Assembly: GCA_963922715.1 (NCBI GenBank)
Contig: CAWUJT010000080.1
Location: 1-11,287 of the forward strand
Origin: CAWUJT01 sp963922715
GTDB lineage: Bacteria > Pseudomonadota > Alphaproteobacteria > Rhodobacterales > Rhodobacteraceae
DNA length: 11,287 nt
Direction of reading: 5' to 3'
Shown here piece after piece: positions 1-6,703 of the stretch; positions within the stretch are counted from its first letter, which is position 1; each line of letters starts with the position of its first letter. The position numbers were made by a program, and so were the translations under genes. The notes under the pieces were generated by a model, which saw only the letters and a list, made by a program, of their open reading frames with translations, did no database searches and had not been told where the DNA came from.

Positions 1-356
1 TGCTGCTGAGAATAATAAGTGTGCCCATCCGGGGCGCGATACATCAGATGTTCGCATCCATCAATTTTTTGCAGCGTCAATGGATTGCGCATATCGCTTG
101 CATCCGCGCGCCAAAGTATGTCTTTGGCATCGTTGAGAAATTGCGCACCCGCTGGAGTTAATGCATAACGCCCGCGATCCAGTGTCAGGAGTTTCTCCTT
201 ACGGATAATCTCAAGCTCGTCCAGGTGACGCCGGACCGTTTGACGTGTCAGACCAAGATCGCTGGACGCATAAGATAGGTTCAATCTATCGGCAAGCGTC
301 ACAAAAGCGCGGAGCATATTTATGGACAACTGAATTTTTGGGTTCATGTTGTTCAC
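1..356 (-). CDS. LysR-type transcriptional regulator, N-terminal part (cut by window edge)
   Basis: The reverse strand is open from 356 to the left edge, giving about 118 residues. Near the N-terminus is a LysR-like helix-turn-helix: a first helix around INMLRAFVTLADRLNLSYAS, then a recognition helix LGLTRQTVRRHLDELE, then a wing-like stretch ending YALTPAGAQFL. The rest of the visible part would be the start of the effector domain, so the ligand cannot be judged. I place the start at GTG 356 because AAGGA lies six bases before it. The ATG at 347, three codons in, is 15 bases from that site and is the alternative. The neighbour at 468-635 is transcribed divergently, so LysR-style control of it is possible but not shown. 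The family call is fairly secure from the helix-turn-helix; the target genes are unknown. Confidence 0.75.
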   Translation of the reverse strand, partial: MNNMNPKIQLSINMLRAFVTLADRLNLSYASSDLGLTRQTVRRHLDELEIIRKEKLLTLDRGRYALTPAGAQFLNDAKDILWRADASDMRNPLTLQKIDGCEHLMYRAPDGHTYYSQQ

Positions 357-467
357 GAGTGTTCCTTTAATATTTTTACAATAAACTTGACTATATGTTG
401 CAGCTTTGATCGTTAGATTATCAACAGTTTAAATTTATGGAAAGCACAGTGGTTAGGGTAAAGTCTC

Positions 468-635
468 ATGCGTCAAGTTGAAGATTACACAAACGCTTTT
501 CTGGTTAGTTTTTATGTGCTTGTCCTCATGGCATTGATCACTGTTTGGGCAATTTTCACCTTTCCTGCGGCGCTTTTTGCGGCCGTTTGTGCCTATATTC
601 CCCTATCGAGACGAAAGCCCCCTTCCAAGAAGTGA
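468..635 (+). CDS. Small single-pass membrane protein, 55 residues, function unknown
   Basis: This short frame starts at ATG 468 and stops with TGA at 633-635. The protein has a polar N-terminus (MRQVEDYTNA), a long hydrophobic stretch from about residue 11 to 44 that could span the membrane once or as a tight hairpin, and a basic tail (SRRKPPSKK). The positive tail suggests its C-terminus stays in the cytoplasm. A weak ribosome site (AGGG) lies nine to ten bases upstream. It is divergent from the LysR-type gene, with about 110 bases between them, and it ends one base before the stop of the convergent aminotransferase gene. The coherent membrane topology and the tight tail-to-tail packing argue that it is real. 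I do not recognise a family or function. Confidence 0.55.
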   Translation: MRQVEDYTNAFLVSFYVLVLMALITVWAIFTFPAALFAAVCAYIPLSRRKPPSKK

Positions 636-636
636 C

Positions 637-1836
637 CTAGAGTTGCAAAAAGACATCCATGGCCGCTGACAGCGCGTCTTTCCCGATGGGAATGTGGAGC
701 GCTTTCAGCCCGGTCTCAATCGCCCCCAATGTGCCAAGCATTTGATGGGCGCTAATATGGCCCATATGCCCAACACGGAAATAATCTTGGGCACTGTTGC
801 TATCTTGCAACGTCAGTCCAAGGCCTATGCCCAATGTGACACCCAGGTGATTCTCTAAATGGTGCCGAAGGTCAGCCCCTTTTCTATCCGGCAACCTAAG
901 GGTTGTCACGGCATGGCTGCGGTGGGTTCGATCCGGGACATTCGGTATAAGAGCACCGCGCTCGGCCCAAACATCACACGCGGCCCACAGGCCCTTGGCC
1001 AGGATTTGATGGCGCTGCCAGACGGCCTCTATGCCTTCCTCTTCGAGCAACATCGTCAAAGCCTCGCGCAAGCCATAAATGTGGTGGGTGGGGGCTGTGC
1101 CATTCCAAAAGGCGTAATAAAAAGGTGGATCAACCCGCGGCATCCAATCCCAGTAAGCGGTGACGCAATCGGCTGTGCTACGGGCGGCCTTGGCGCGGTC
1201 ATTGAAATAAACGAAGGCCATCCCCGGCGGGGTCATAAGGCCTTTTTGACATCCTGCGGTCATCACATCCACGCCCCAGGCATCCATCTCAAACGGGTCA
1301 CACCCTAAAGAGGCCATGCAATCGACCATCAAAAGTGCGGGGTGTCCTGCAGCATCGATTGCGCTGCGTAACGCGGCAATATCAGACCGCACAGATGTGG
1401 AAGTATCGGTGTGCACCGCCAAAACAGAGCGAATCAGATGTGTTTTATCCTGACGCAACCGTGCCTCTACGCGATCGGGATCAATGGGGTGCGTCGTACC
1501 GAAATCCAGAAGCTCTGTCTGAAGCCCAAGACCTTTTGCGGTTGTAGCCCAGCCATGGGCAAACCGTCCTGACGCGGGTACGAGGGCCAGATCCCCACGG
1601 CTGTGGGTGTTGGCCAAAGAGGCCTCCCAGGCGGCATGGCCATTGCCGATATACATGGCCACTTCACCAGAAGTCCGCGCGACCCGCTTGAGGTCGGGCA
1701 CAAGGCTATAGGTAAGGTCGACCATCTCTCCGGTATAGATATTCGGGGCCGCCCGATGCATGGCTCGCAGCACCCGATCCGGCATGATCGATGGGCCGGG
1801 AATAGCCAGCATATGACGACCGTTGGCAAGCGACAT
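637..1836 (-). CDS. Class V PLP aminotransferase, serine/alanine-glyoxylate type
   Basis: A 399-residue fold-type I, PLP-dependent enzyme of aminotransferase class V. The likely Schiff-base lysine is Lys198 in GCQKGLMTPPG, the hallmark of serine-glyoxylate and alanine-glyoxylate aminotransferases. Asp172 in MVDCMASLG should hold the pyridine nitrogen, and Arg354 in DYFRVGHMG should bind the substrate carboxylate. The N-terminal IPGPSIMPDRV and the IGNGHAAWEA loop also fit. These enzymes transfer an amino group from serine, alanine or aspartate to glyoxylate in the cytosol, but the amino donor cannot be read from sequence. The start at 1836 is supported by AAAGGAGATC just upstream. The length is usual for the family. 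It is divergent from the YgfZ-like gene and convergent with the membrane miniprotein, so it is probably transcribed alone. Confidence 0.88.
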   Translation of the reverse strand: MSLANGRHMLAIPGPSIMPDRVLRAMHRAAPNIYTGEMVDLTYSLVPDLKRVARTSGEVAMYIGNGHAAWEASLANTHSRGDLALVPASGRFAHGWATTAKGLGLQTELLDFGTTHPIDPDRVEARLRQDKTHLIRSVLAVHTDTSTSVRSDIAALRSAIDAAGHPALLMVDCMASLGCDPFEMDAWGVDVMTAGCQKGLMTPPGMAFVYFNDRAKAARSTADCVTAYWDWMPRVDPPFYYAFWNGTAPTHHIYGLREALTMLLEEEGIEAVWQRHQILAKGLWAACDVWAERGALIPNVPDRTHRSHAVTTLRLPDRKGADLRHHLENHLGVTLGIGLGLTLQDSNSAQDYFRVGHMGHISAHQMLGTLGAIETGLKALHIPIGKDALSAAMDVFLQL

Positions 1837-1927
1837 GAATGATCTCCTTTACAGGGGAGTGGTAGGTGACCGCTAAAGGAGGGTCAATCGGTCTTGTATG
1901 ATATGTCACAGCCTTTATGTCACACTC

Positions 1928-2668
1928 ATGAGTGATCGAAAAATATTTCGCGTGACAGGTGACGATCGGATTAAGTTCCTCAACGCTTTGCTGACGCGCG
2001 ATGTGCCAGATACGGGGTTGGCCTACGCGGCGCTGCAATCCCCCCAGGGTAAATTTCTAGCGGATTTCTTTCTGTGGCAACAGGGTGAAGCGGTGATGAT
2101 GGATATTGCCACCGCTCTTGTGGACGATGTCTTGCAAAAGCTCACCCTTTATCGGCTGCGGTCCGATGTTCAGTTTGAAGAAAGCACATTGAAGCTATCC
2201 CGTGGGGTTGGCGACCCTCCGGCTGGAGCCTGGCCCGATCCGCGCCATGAAAACCTCGGCTGGCGGCTTTATTCTGATCACGTCGGTACAAACCAAACGG
2301 ATTGGGACAAAATCCGCATCACAGAAGGTATTCCAGACATTGGCACTGAAATGATTGTCGGTGACAGCTATATCCTTGAGTTCGGTTTTGAACGGCTCAA
2401 CGGCGTTGATTTCACCAAGGGCTGTTTTGTGGGTCAAGAGATCGTGGCTCGCATGAAGCACAAAACGACATTACGCAAAGGCCTGGCCACCATCCGGCTC
2501 AGCGGTCCTGTGACACCCGGCCAACCCGTGGTTGCTGGACTAAGACAGATTGGCCGGCTTGGCACAGTCTCAGAAGACTTGGCGCTTGCTTATCTGCGCT
2601 TTAATCATGGGGACACACCGCTGACGGTCGATAATACGGAAATCGAAGTTTTGCGCCGCTGGGTGTGA
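1928..2668 (+). CDS. ygfZ: YgfZ/GcvT-like folate-binding protein (CAF17 family)
   Basis: A protein of 246 residues from ATG 1928. The family signature K-G-C-x-x-G-Q-E is at residues 164-171 (KGCFVGQE) and contains the conserved Cys166. The N-terminal half has the GcvT-like fold pattern (FLNALLTRDV, ALQSPQGKFLADFFLW). YgfZ/CAF17 proteins bind tetrahydrofolate and support assembly or repair of certain iron-sulfur enzymes, including those that modify tRNA; they do not cleave glycine. An in-frame ATG at 1898 would add ten residues. I prefer 1928 because SDRKIFRVTG is where relatives normally begin. No good ribosome site precedes either start. The AAAGGAGG at 1875-1882 is 15 bases from 1898, and TATGAT at 1897-1902 may be a -10 box giving a short leader. 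The start is therefore the weak point; the family is secure. Confidence 0.85.
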   Translation: MSDRKIFRVTGDDRIKFLNALLTRDVPDTGLAYAALQSPQGKFLADFFLWQQGEAVMMDIATALVDDVLQKLTLYRLRSDVQFEESTLKLSRGVGDPPAGAWPDPRHENLGWRLYSDHVGTNQTDWDKIRITEGIPDIGTEMIVGDSYILEFGFERLNGVDFTKGCFVGQEIVARMKHKTTLRKGLATIRLSGPVTPGQPVVAGLRQIGRLGTVSEDLALAYLRFNHGDTPLTVDNTEIEVLRRWV

Positions 2669-2692
2669 GCGCGGGTTATAGAGGCTATAGAT

Positions 2693-2923
2693 CTAAAGCA
2701 CCGTGATCTGATAGCTTTCAATCACAGGATTGGCCAAAAGCTTATCACACATATCACGAATTTCTGTTTCCTCAGTTCCCGCTGTAAGTTCCAAGTCTAT
2801 GAGTTTGCTTTGACGCACGCCCTGAACACTGTCAAAGCCCATCCCGTTTAGTGCGTGGCGGATGGCCTCCCCCTGGGGATCGAGAACACCACCCTTTAAC
2901 TTGACCTCGACGCGTACTTTCAT
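2693..2923 (-). CDS. purS: PurS, small subunit of phosphoribosylformylglycinamidine synthase
   Basis: A 76-residue protein with the PurS pattern: MKVRVEVKLKGGVLDPQGEA at the N-terminus, GMGFDSVQGVRQSKLIDLEL in the middle, and a C-terminal LLANPVIESYQITVL. PurS dimers bridge the glutaminase PurQ and the synthase PurL in the fourth step of purine synthesis, where FGAR, ATP and glutamine give FGAM. I start it at ATG 2923 because AAGGAG sits six bases upstream. A TTG at 2926 is in frame but only three bases from that site. The ribosome site overlaps the TAA of purC, so the two genes are almost certainly one transcript with coupled translation. The expected next gene, purQ, is not there: the convergent ygfZ gene ends 24 bases beyond the purS stop. 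Confidence 0.93.
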   Translation of the reverse strand: MKVRVEVKLKGGVLDPQGEAIRHALNGMGFDSVQGVRQSKLIDLELTAGTEETEIRDMCDKLLANPVIESYQITVL

Positions 2924-2933
2924 CAAAAGCTCC

Positions 2934-3695
2934 TTAATTGATCAACGTGGGCCGTGTGTGGTTGGGGGTATTGCTTGGCAAAACTCCCAAACGGCGCGCA
3001 ACTTCGGTGTAGGCGTCTGCAAGATCGCCAAGATCACGGCGAAAGACATCCTTATCGAGCTTTTGGTCCGTCTCGATATCCCATAGACGGCAACTGTCGG
3101 GGCTGATTTCGTCGGCAACCAGCAGACGTTGATATTCTCCGTCCCAGGCGCGTCCGATCTCGATCTTAAAGTCGACGAGCCGAATACCAACCGCCAACAT
3201 GCATCCCGATAGAAAATCATTCACGCGCAGGGACAAGGCCACCATGTCATCCAGATCCTGCTGACTGGCCCATCCAAAGGCGATGATATGCTCCTCCGCC
3301 ACCATGGGATCTCCCAAGGCATCGTCCTTAAAGCAAAACTCTATGATCGGACGGGGCAACGGCGTGCCCTCTTCAATCCCAAGACGTTTTGAAAGACTGC
3401 CTGCAGCGATATTGCGGACAATCACCTCAAGCGGAATGATTTCCACGGCCCGTACAAGCTGTTCACGCATGTTCAACCGGCGAATGAAATGATTGGGCAC
3501 ACCGATCTGGGATAAACCCTTCATGAAAAATTCGCTCAGGCGGTTGTTTAAAACCCCTTTACCATCAATCACGGCGCGCTTTTCAGCGTTGTTTGCGGTG
3601 GCATCGTCCTTGAAGTACTGCACGATAGTTCCAGGTTCGGGACCTTCGTAGAGAATTTTGGCCTTACCTTCGTAAATCTTTTTGCGTCGGGACAT
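2934..3695 (-). CDS. purC: PurC, SAICAR synthetase
   Basis: Phosphoribosylaminoimidazole-succinocarboxamide synthase, which joins aspartate to CAIR using ATP in de novo purine synthesis. The 253-residue length is typical of bacterial enzymes. Recognisable family segments are KKIYEGKAKILYEG (residues 4-17, nucleotide-binding edge), YFKDDATANNAEKRAVIDGKG, the substrate-binding stretch PLEVIVRNIAAGSLSKRLG, and LVDFKIEIGRAWDG followed by LLVADEISPDSCRLWD near the C-terminus. The start at 3695 follows GAAAGG by a few bases. It leads a two-gene operon with purS, with ten bases between the genes, and is divergent from the ATPase zeta inhibitor gene. A plausible promoter lies just upstream (TTGAAC at 3739-3744 and TATATG at 3715-3720 on the reverse strand). 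Confidence 0.97.
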   Translation of the reverse strand: MSRRKKIYEGKAKILYEGPEPGTIVQYFKDDATANNAEKRAVIDGKGVLNNRLSEFFMKGLSQIGVPNHFIRRLNMREQLVRAVEIIPLEVIVRNIAAGSLSKRLGIEEGTPLPRPIIEFCFKDDALGDPMVAEEHIIAFGWASQQDLDDMVALSLRVNDFLSGCMLAVGIRLVDFKIEIGRAWDGEYQRLLVADEISPDSCRLWDIETDQKLDKDVFRRDLGDLADAYTEVARRLGVLPSNTPNHTRPTLIN

Positions 3696-3714
3696 CGATA
3701 ACCTTTCTTGCGCG

Positions 3715-3744
3715 CATATAGGGTGTCTGGGGGCGCAAGTTCAA
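3715..3744 (-). promoter_or_regulatory. Putative sigma70-type promoter for purC-purS
   Basis: On the reverse strand, TTGAAC (3744-3739) and TATATG (3720-3715) are separated by 18 bases. Transcription would begin a few bases before the purC ribosome site, giving a very short leader. This is inferred from box similarity only. Confidence 0.4.
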
Positions 3745-3814
3745 CTGTGTCTTCTTACGTCACACAAAGGGTCACCGCAAGCCAAGCAAATGAACACAGA
3801 CTGTCTTACATTTT

Positions 3815-3842
3815 TTGCTACACAGTTGATCAAGCTTATACT
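3815..3842 (+). promoter_or_regulatory. Putative sigma70-type promoter for the ATPase zeta inhibitor gene
   Basis: TTGCTA (3815-3820) and TATACT (3837-3842) are 16 bases apart. The predicted start of transcription lies about 20-25 bases before the start codon at 3873. The -10 box is good and the -35 box is moderate. No experimental support is visible. Confidence 0.45.
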
Positions 3843-3872
3843 ATTTTACGGATAAGATTTGGGAGAACAACC

Positions 3873-4187
3873 ATGACAACCTTTGACGACCGAGAAAACG
3901 CTTTTGAAAACAAATTCGCACATGATCAGGAAATGCTCTTTAAGGCCGAAGCGCGCCGGAACAAACTGTTGGGCCTTTGGGCCGCGGGCTTGATGGGCCT
4001 TTCTGAGGACGCTGCCGCAGAATATGCCAAAGAAGTTGTCAAAGCAGATTTTGAAGAGGCCGGGCACGAAGACGTGGTGCGCAAGGTCGCGGGTGATCTG
4101 GGCGATAAAGCCACTGACACTGACATTCGCACCAAAATGGAAGAACTTTTGGCGGTTGCCAAAGAACAACTCATGGCAGAATTATAA
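3873..4187 (+). CDS. F1-ATPase inhibitor zeta subunit (DUF1476 family)
   Basis: A 104-residue protein starting at ATG 3873, with GGGAG seven bases upstream. The frame is open further upstream to 3708, but that region holds the promoter and does not look like protein. The N-terminus, TTFDDRENAFENKFAHDQEM followed by LFKAEARRNKLLGLWAA, matches the inhibitory helix of the alphaproteobacterial zeta subunit first characterised in Paracoccus denitrificans, which blocks ATP hydrolysis by F1 much as mitochondrial IF1 does. The rest is the four-helix domain of the family (GLSEDAAAEYAKEVVKADFEEAG, then DVVRKVAGDLG and IRTKMEELLAVAKEQL). It is cytoplasmic and acts on the F1 head. It is divergent from purC, a neighbour pair I recall as common in Rhodobacteraceae. 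Confidence 0.92.
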   Translation: MTTFDDRENAFENKFAHDQEMLFKAEARRNKLLGLWAAGLMGLSEDAAAEYAKEVVKADFEEAGHEDVVRKVAGDLGDKATDTDIRTKMEELLAVAKEQLMAEL

Positions 4188-4243
4188 CGGCGCTTAATCC
4201 ATTCTCAAGTTTCAGTCTGTATAGCAACATCATCGTCACGGGT

Positions 4244-4264
4244 GTCTCTTTGATATAAAGAGAC
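4244..4264. repeat. Perfect 8-bp inverted repeat upstream of bmt; possible operator
   Basis: GTCTCTTT at 4244-4251 and AAAGAGAC at 4257-4264 are exact reverse complements around a five-base spacer GATAT. No run of T follows, so it is a poor intrinsic terminator for the zeta inhibitor gene. Its symmetry and position, about 185 bases before the bmt start, fit a dimer-binding operator or the first hairpin of the leader. Which regulator would bind it is unknown. Confidence 0.5.
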
Positions 4265-4272
4265 GTTTCCGA

Positions 4273-4447
4273 AAAAGCGCGTCAACCATCTCACCCATTT
4301 GCGCTTTTGGACGGCGGCGGAGAACCCGCCACATAAAATGTGGCGTATATCCTCAAAATCACACAGCCATTGGTCATCCCTCTAAAAACGTGTATGGCAG
4401 CAAAGAATTTTACAACACCAGCAGACGGCGGCGGGAGAGTGTTCATA
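4273..4447 (+). promoter_or_regulatory. Structured leader of bmt, candidate cis-regulatory RNA
   Basis: Several exact pairings occur in this leader. AAAAGCGC (4273-4280) pairs with GCGCTTTT (4301-4308). GGCGG (4316-4320) pairs with CCGCC (4326-4330). CGCCACAT (4327-4334) pairs with ATGTGGCG (4338-4345) around an AAA loop. The CCCGCC at 4325-4330 is also exactly complementary to GGCGGG at 4430-4435, which overlaps the ribosome site (GGGAG 4433-4437) of bmt. These last three pairings exclude one another, as expected for a switch that hides or frees the ribosome site. I could not match it to the SAM-II, SAH, SAM/SAH or cobalamin riboswitch consensus from memory. No transcription start has been mapped, so its presence in the mRNA is inferred. 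Confidence 0.4.
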
Positions 4448-5467
4448 ATGACCAACCAGCTTCATGATTTTCTTTCAGAGCGCTCTTGGATATTGGCCGA
4501 TGGCGCAACCGGCACAAATCTCTTCAACATGGGGTTGTCTTCGGGCGATGCGCCAGAGCTTTGGAATGAAACACAACCCGATAAGATCCGCGCACTTTAC
4601 CGTGGCGCTGTGGAGGCTGGATCCGATCTGTTTCTCACCAACAGCTTTGGGGCCAATCGCGCGCGGTTGAAACTCCATGAGGCCGGTCACCGCGCGTATG
4701 AGTTGTCTCGGATCGCGGCAGAACTGGGCCGAGAGGTGGCGGATGCCTCTGGGCGCAAGGCTGTGGTGGCAGGCTCTGTAGGACCAACGGGAGAGATCAT
4801 GGCACCGATGGGGCCTTTGACTCATGAGCTTGCCGTTGAGATCTTCCATGAACAAGCGGAAGGGTTGAAAGCCGGAGGTGCGGATGTGCTGTGGGTTGAG
4901 ACGATCTCTGCCGCTGAAGAATTTAGTGCTGCCGCTGAGGCCGCAAAATTGGCTGACATGCCGTGGTGTGGCACAATGTCATTCGACACCGCCGGACGTA
5001 CGATGATGGGGCTGACATCAGCGGCAATGGTTGCTTTGGTCGATGGCTTGGATCATCCGCCGCTGGCCTTTGGGGCCAACTGTGGGGTGGGGGCTTCTGA
5101 TCTTCTGCGCACAGTTTTGGGATTTGGAGCAGCGGGGGCCATGCGCCCTGTGATCGCAAAGGGCAACGCTGGTATTCCGAAATACCATGATGGTCACATC
5201 CACTATGACGGCACGCCCGCGCTTATGGCGGATTATGCGGTTTTGGCGCGTGACTGTGGCGCACAAATCATTGGCGGGTGCTGTGGCACGACACCGGCGC
5301 ATTTGCGCGAAATGCGCACGGCTTTAGAGACACGTCCGGCTGGCACCCAACCAGAACTCAGCACAATTGAGGCCGCGCTTGGCGGCTTTTCCTCTGCCAC
5401 GGATGGTACGGATGAGACTGCGCAGCCCGCGCGCAGCACACGTCGTAGCCGTCGAAGACGAGATTGA
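4448..5467 (+). CDS. bmt: Homocysteine S-methyltransferase, Bmt-like; homocysteine-binding part of a split methionine synthase
   Basis: A 339-residue protein of the homocysteine methyltransferase barrel family, often annotated betaine-homocysteine methyltransferase in Rhodobacteraceae. Signatures are DGATGTNLF near residue 18, TNSFGANRARL (64-74), GSVGPTGE (109-116), GANCGVG with Cys212, and IIGGCCGTTP with Cys278 and Cys279. The three cysteines should bind the zinc that activates homocysteine. No cobalamin or folate domain is fused. A free corrinoid protein is encoded 1.2 kb downstream, so I infer that this is the homocysteine module of a split MetH, not a betaine enzyme. The C-terminus carries an extra low-complexity tail of about 30 residues ending in a basic RRSRRRRD. 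The start at 4448 has GGGAG ten bases upstream; upstream in-frame codons to 4340 fall inside the structured leader. Confidence 0.87.
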   Translation: MTNQLHDFLSERSWILADGATGTNLFNMGLSSGDAPELWNETQPDKIRALYRGAVEAGSDLFLTNSFGANRARLKLHEAGHRAYELSRIAAELGREVADASGRKAVVAGSVGPTGEIMAPMGPLTHELAVEIFHEQAEGLKAGGADVLWVETISAAEEFSAAAEAAKLADMPWCGTMSFDTAGRTMMGLTSAAMVALVDGLDHPPLAFGANCGVGASDLLRTVLGFGAAGAMRPVIAKGNAGIPKYHDGHIHYDGTPALMADYAVLARDCGAQIIGGCCGTTPAHLREMRTALETRPAGTQPELSTIEAALGGFSSATDGTDETAQPARSTRRSRRRRD

Positions 5468-5476
5468 TCTTCCCTT

Positions 5477-6568
5477 TTAGTCTGGAAAGAATGACAACTG
5501 ATCTCCCTTGGCAGACGGCACACGAAACAGGTCTTTGCGCAAAGGCGGTAAGGCTTCCGTAAGCCCCGCCTTTTTGCGGGCCAAATCGAACCGCGCATAG
5601 AGCATCCGCGCATATTCACCGTCACCGCGCATACGGTGATGCCAGCGCGCATCATAATCTTGACCGCCGTGCATCTCTTGAACCCGTGCCATAATACGCT
5701 TTGCGCGATCTGGAAAATGGGCTGCAAGCCATTCCCTGAAAAGCGGCGCAACCTCCCGTGGCAAACGCACGGGGATCATACTGGCCGCTTGGGCACCTGC
5801 GTCAGATGCCGCGCCCACCAGCGCCTCAATCTCAGCATCTGTCAGGCCTGGAATAATTGGCGAAAGCATGGCGCGCACGCTCACCCCCGCATCTGCCAGC
5901 CGTTTGAGGGCCAAAAGCCTGCGGGCGGGGGCCGGAACACGCGGCTCCAGCGTTCTGGCGATGCTTGGGTCAAGTGTTGTTAAAGAAACCCCGACACGCA
6001 CAAGCCCCTTTGCGGCCATTTGGCTGAGGATATCAATGTCGCGCTCAATCAGGGCTGCCCCCTTCGTGACGATACCGACAGGATGACGGTAGGCCAATAG
6101 AACTTCTAACACACCGCGCATCACGCGAAACTTCTTTTCAATCGGTTGATAGGGATCAGTGTTTGTGCCCAATGCAATCATCTCTGGCCGGTAGCTTTTC
6201 CGGGCCAATTCACGCGCCAAGAGTTCCGGTGCATTGGGCCGTGCGATCAGCTTTGTTTCGAAATCAAGACCTGGCGACAGCCCAAGGTAAGCGTGGCTGG
6301 GACGGGCAAAGCAATAGATGCAGCCGTGTTCACACCCGCGATACGGGTTGATTGACTGGTCAAACGAAATATCGGGAGAGGTGTTTTTTGTGATAATTCG
6401 GCGCGGGTTTTCTATCGCAACGTCTGTGCGTTGTTGCCGTATCTCTTCAGGAATGTCCCATCCATCATCAAACGTCTCAGAGACATAGGGTTCAAACCGC
6501 CCTGTCGCGTTTGAAAGCGCCCCGCGTCCCCGCCGGGCTTGCGGCTTTATCTGATTCGGGTTTTGCAT
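5477..6568 (-). CDS. Radical SAM protein of the PA0069 / Rv2578c family
   Basis: A 363-residue radical SAM protein. The cluster-binding motif Cys79-x3-Cys83-x2-Cys86 lies in INPYRGCEHGCIYCFARP, the signature of this family. The N-terminus has QARRGRGALSNATGRFEPY, then ENPRRIITKNTSPDISFDQS just before the cluster. The rest fits the barrel (IALGTNTDPYQPIEKKFRV, VGIVTKGAALIERDIDIL, VGVSLTTLD). The family is related in sequence to SplB-type photoproduct lyases, but its substrate is unknown. I start it at ATG 6568, where relatives begin. The frame continues upstream to 6766, but this would run into the start of the divergent corrinoid gene at 6704, and the added residues do not look like the family. 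No clear ribosome site is visible. Its stop is nine bases from the end of bmt, tail to tail. Confidence 0.88.
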   Translation of the reverse strand: MQNPNQIKPQARRGRGALSNATGRFEPYVSETFDDGWDIPEEIRQQRTDVAIENPRRIITKNTSPDISFDQSINPYRGCEHGCIYCFARPSHAYLGLSPGLDFETKLIARPNAPELLARELARKSYRPEMIALGTNTDPYQPIEKKFRVMRGVLEVLLAYRHPVGIVTKGAALIERDIDILSQMAAKGLVRVGVSLTTLDPSIARTLEPRVPAPARRLLALKRLADAGVSVRAMLSPIIPGLTDAEIEALVGAASDAGAQAASMIPVRLPREVAPLFREWLAAHFPDRAKRIMARVQEMHGGQDYDARWHHRMRGDGEYARMLYARFDLARKKAGLTEALPPLRKDLFRVPSAKGDQLSFFPD

Positions 6569-6703
6569 GAAATTTTTATAGAACAAAAAGTGAACATTAA
6601 AAATGGAGTCGAAACAAGATTGACGTATGTCGCAAAAAAGCGCGTTTTGAAGGATAAGATTCCGCATGTCTTGTGACAGCCTAAAGAACAAGGAAATCAA
6701 CTT

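Noticed and set aside
859..1308. Long forward-strand open frame inside the aminotransferase gene
   Set aside because: It is antisense to a well-supported enzyme with catalytic motifs, and its translation shows no family pattern.
2677..2689. Terminator between ygfZ and purS (TATAG/CTATA)
   Set aside because: It is only a five-pair A/T-rich stem with a three-base loop and no T run on either strand.
4244..4270. Intrinsic terminator of the ATPase zeta inhibitor gene
   Set aside because: The stem is A/T-mixed and is followed by GTTTCC, not a T run.
4370..4398. Promoter TTGGTC-N17-TATGGC before bmt
   Set aside because: Only three of six bases match the consensus in each box. It is too weak to list, though a start here would remove most of the proposed leader structure.
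4188..4447. Known SAM-II, SAH, SAM/SAH or cobalamin riboswitch before bmt
   Set aside because: The consensus cores I remember (for example the B12 box or the AACGGC-type core of SAM/SAH) do not appear in order, so I report only an unclassified structured leader.
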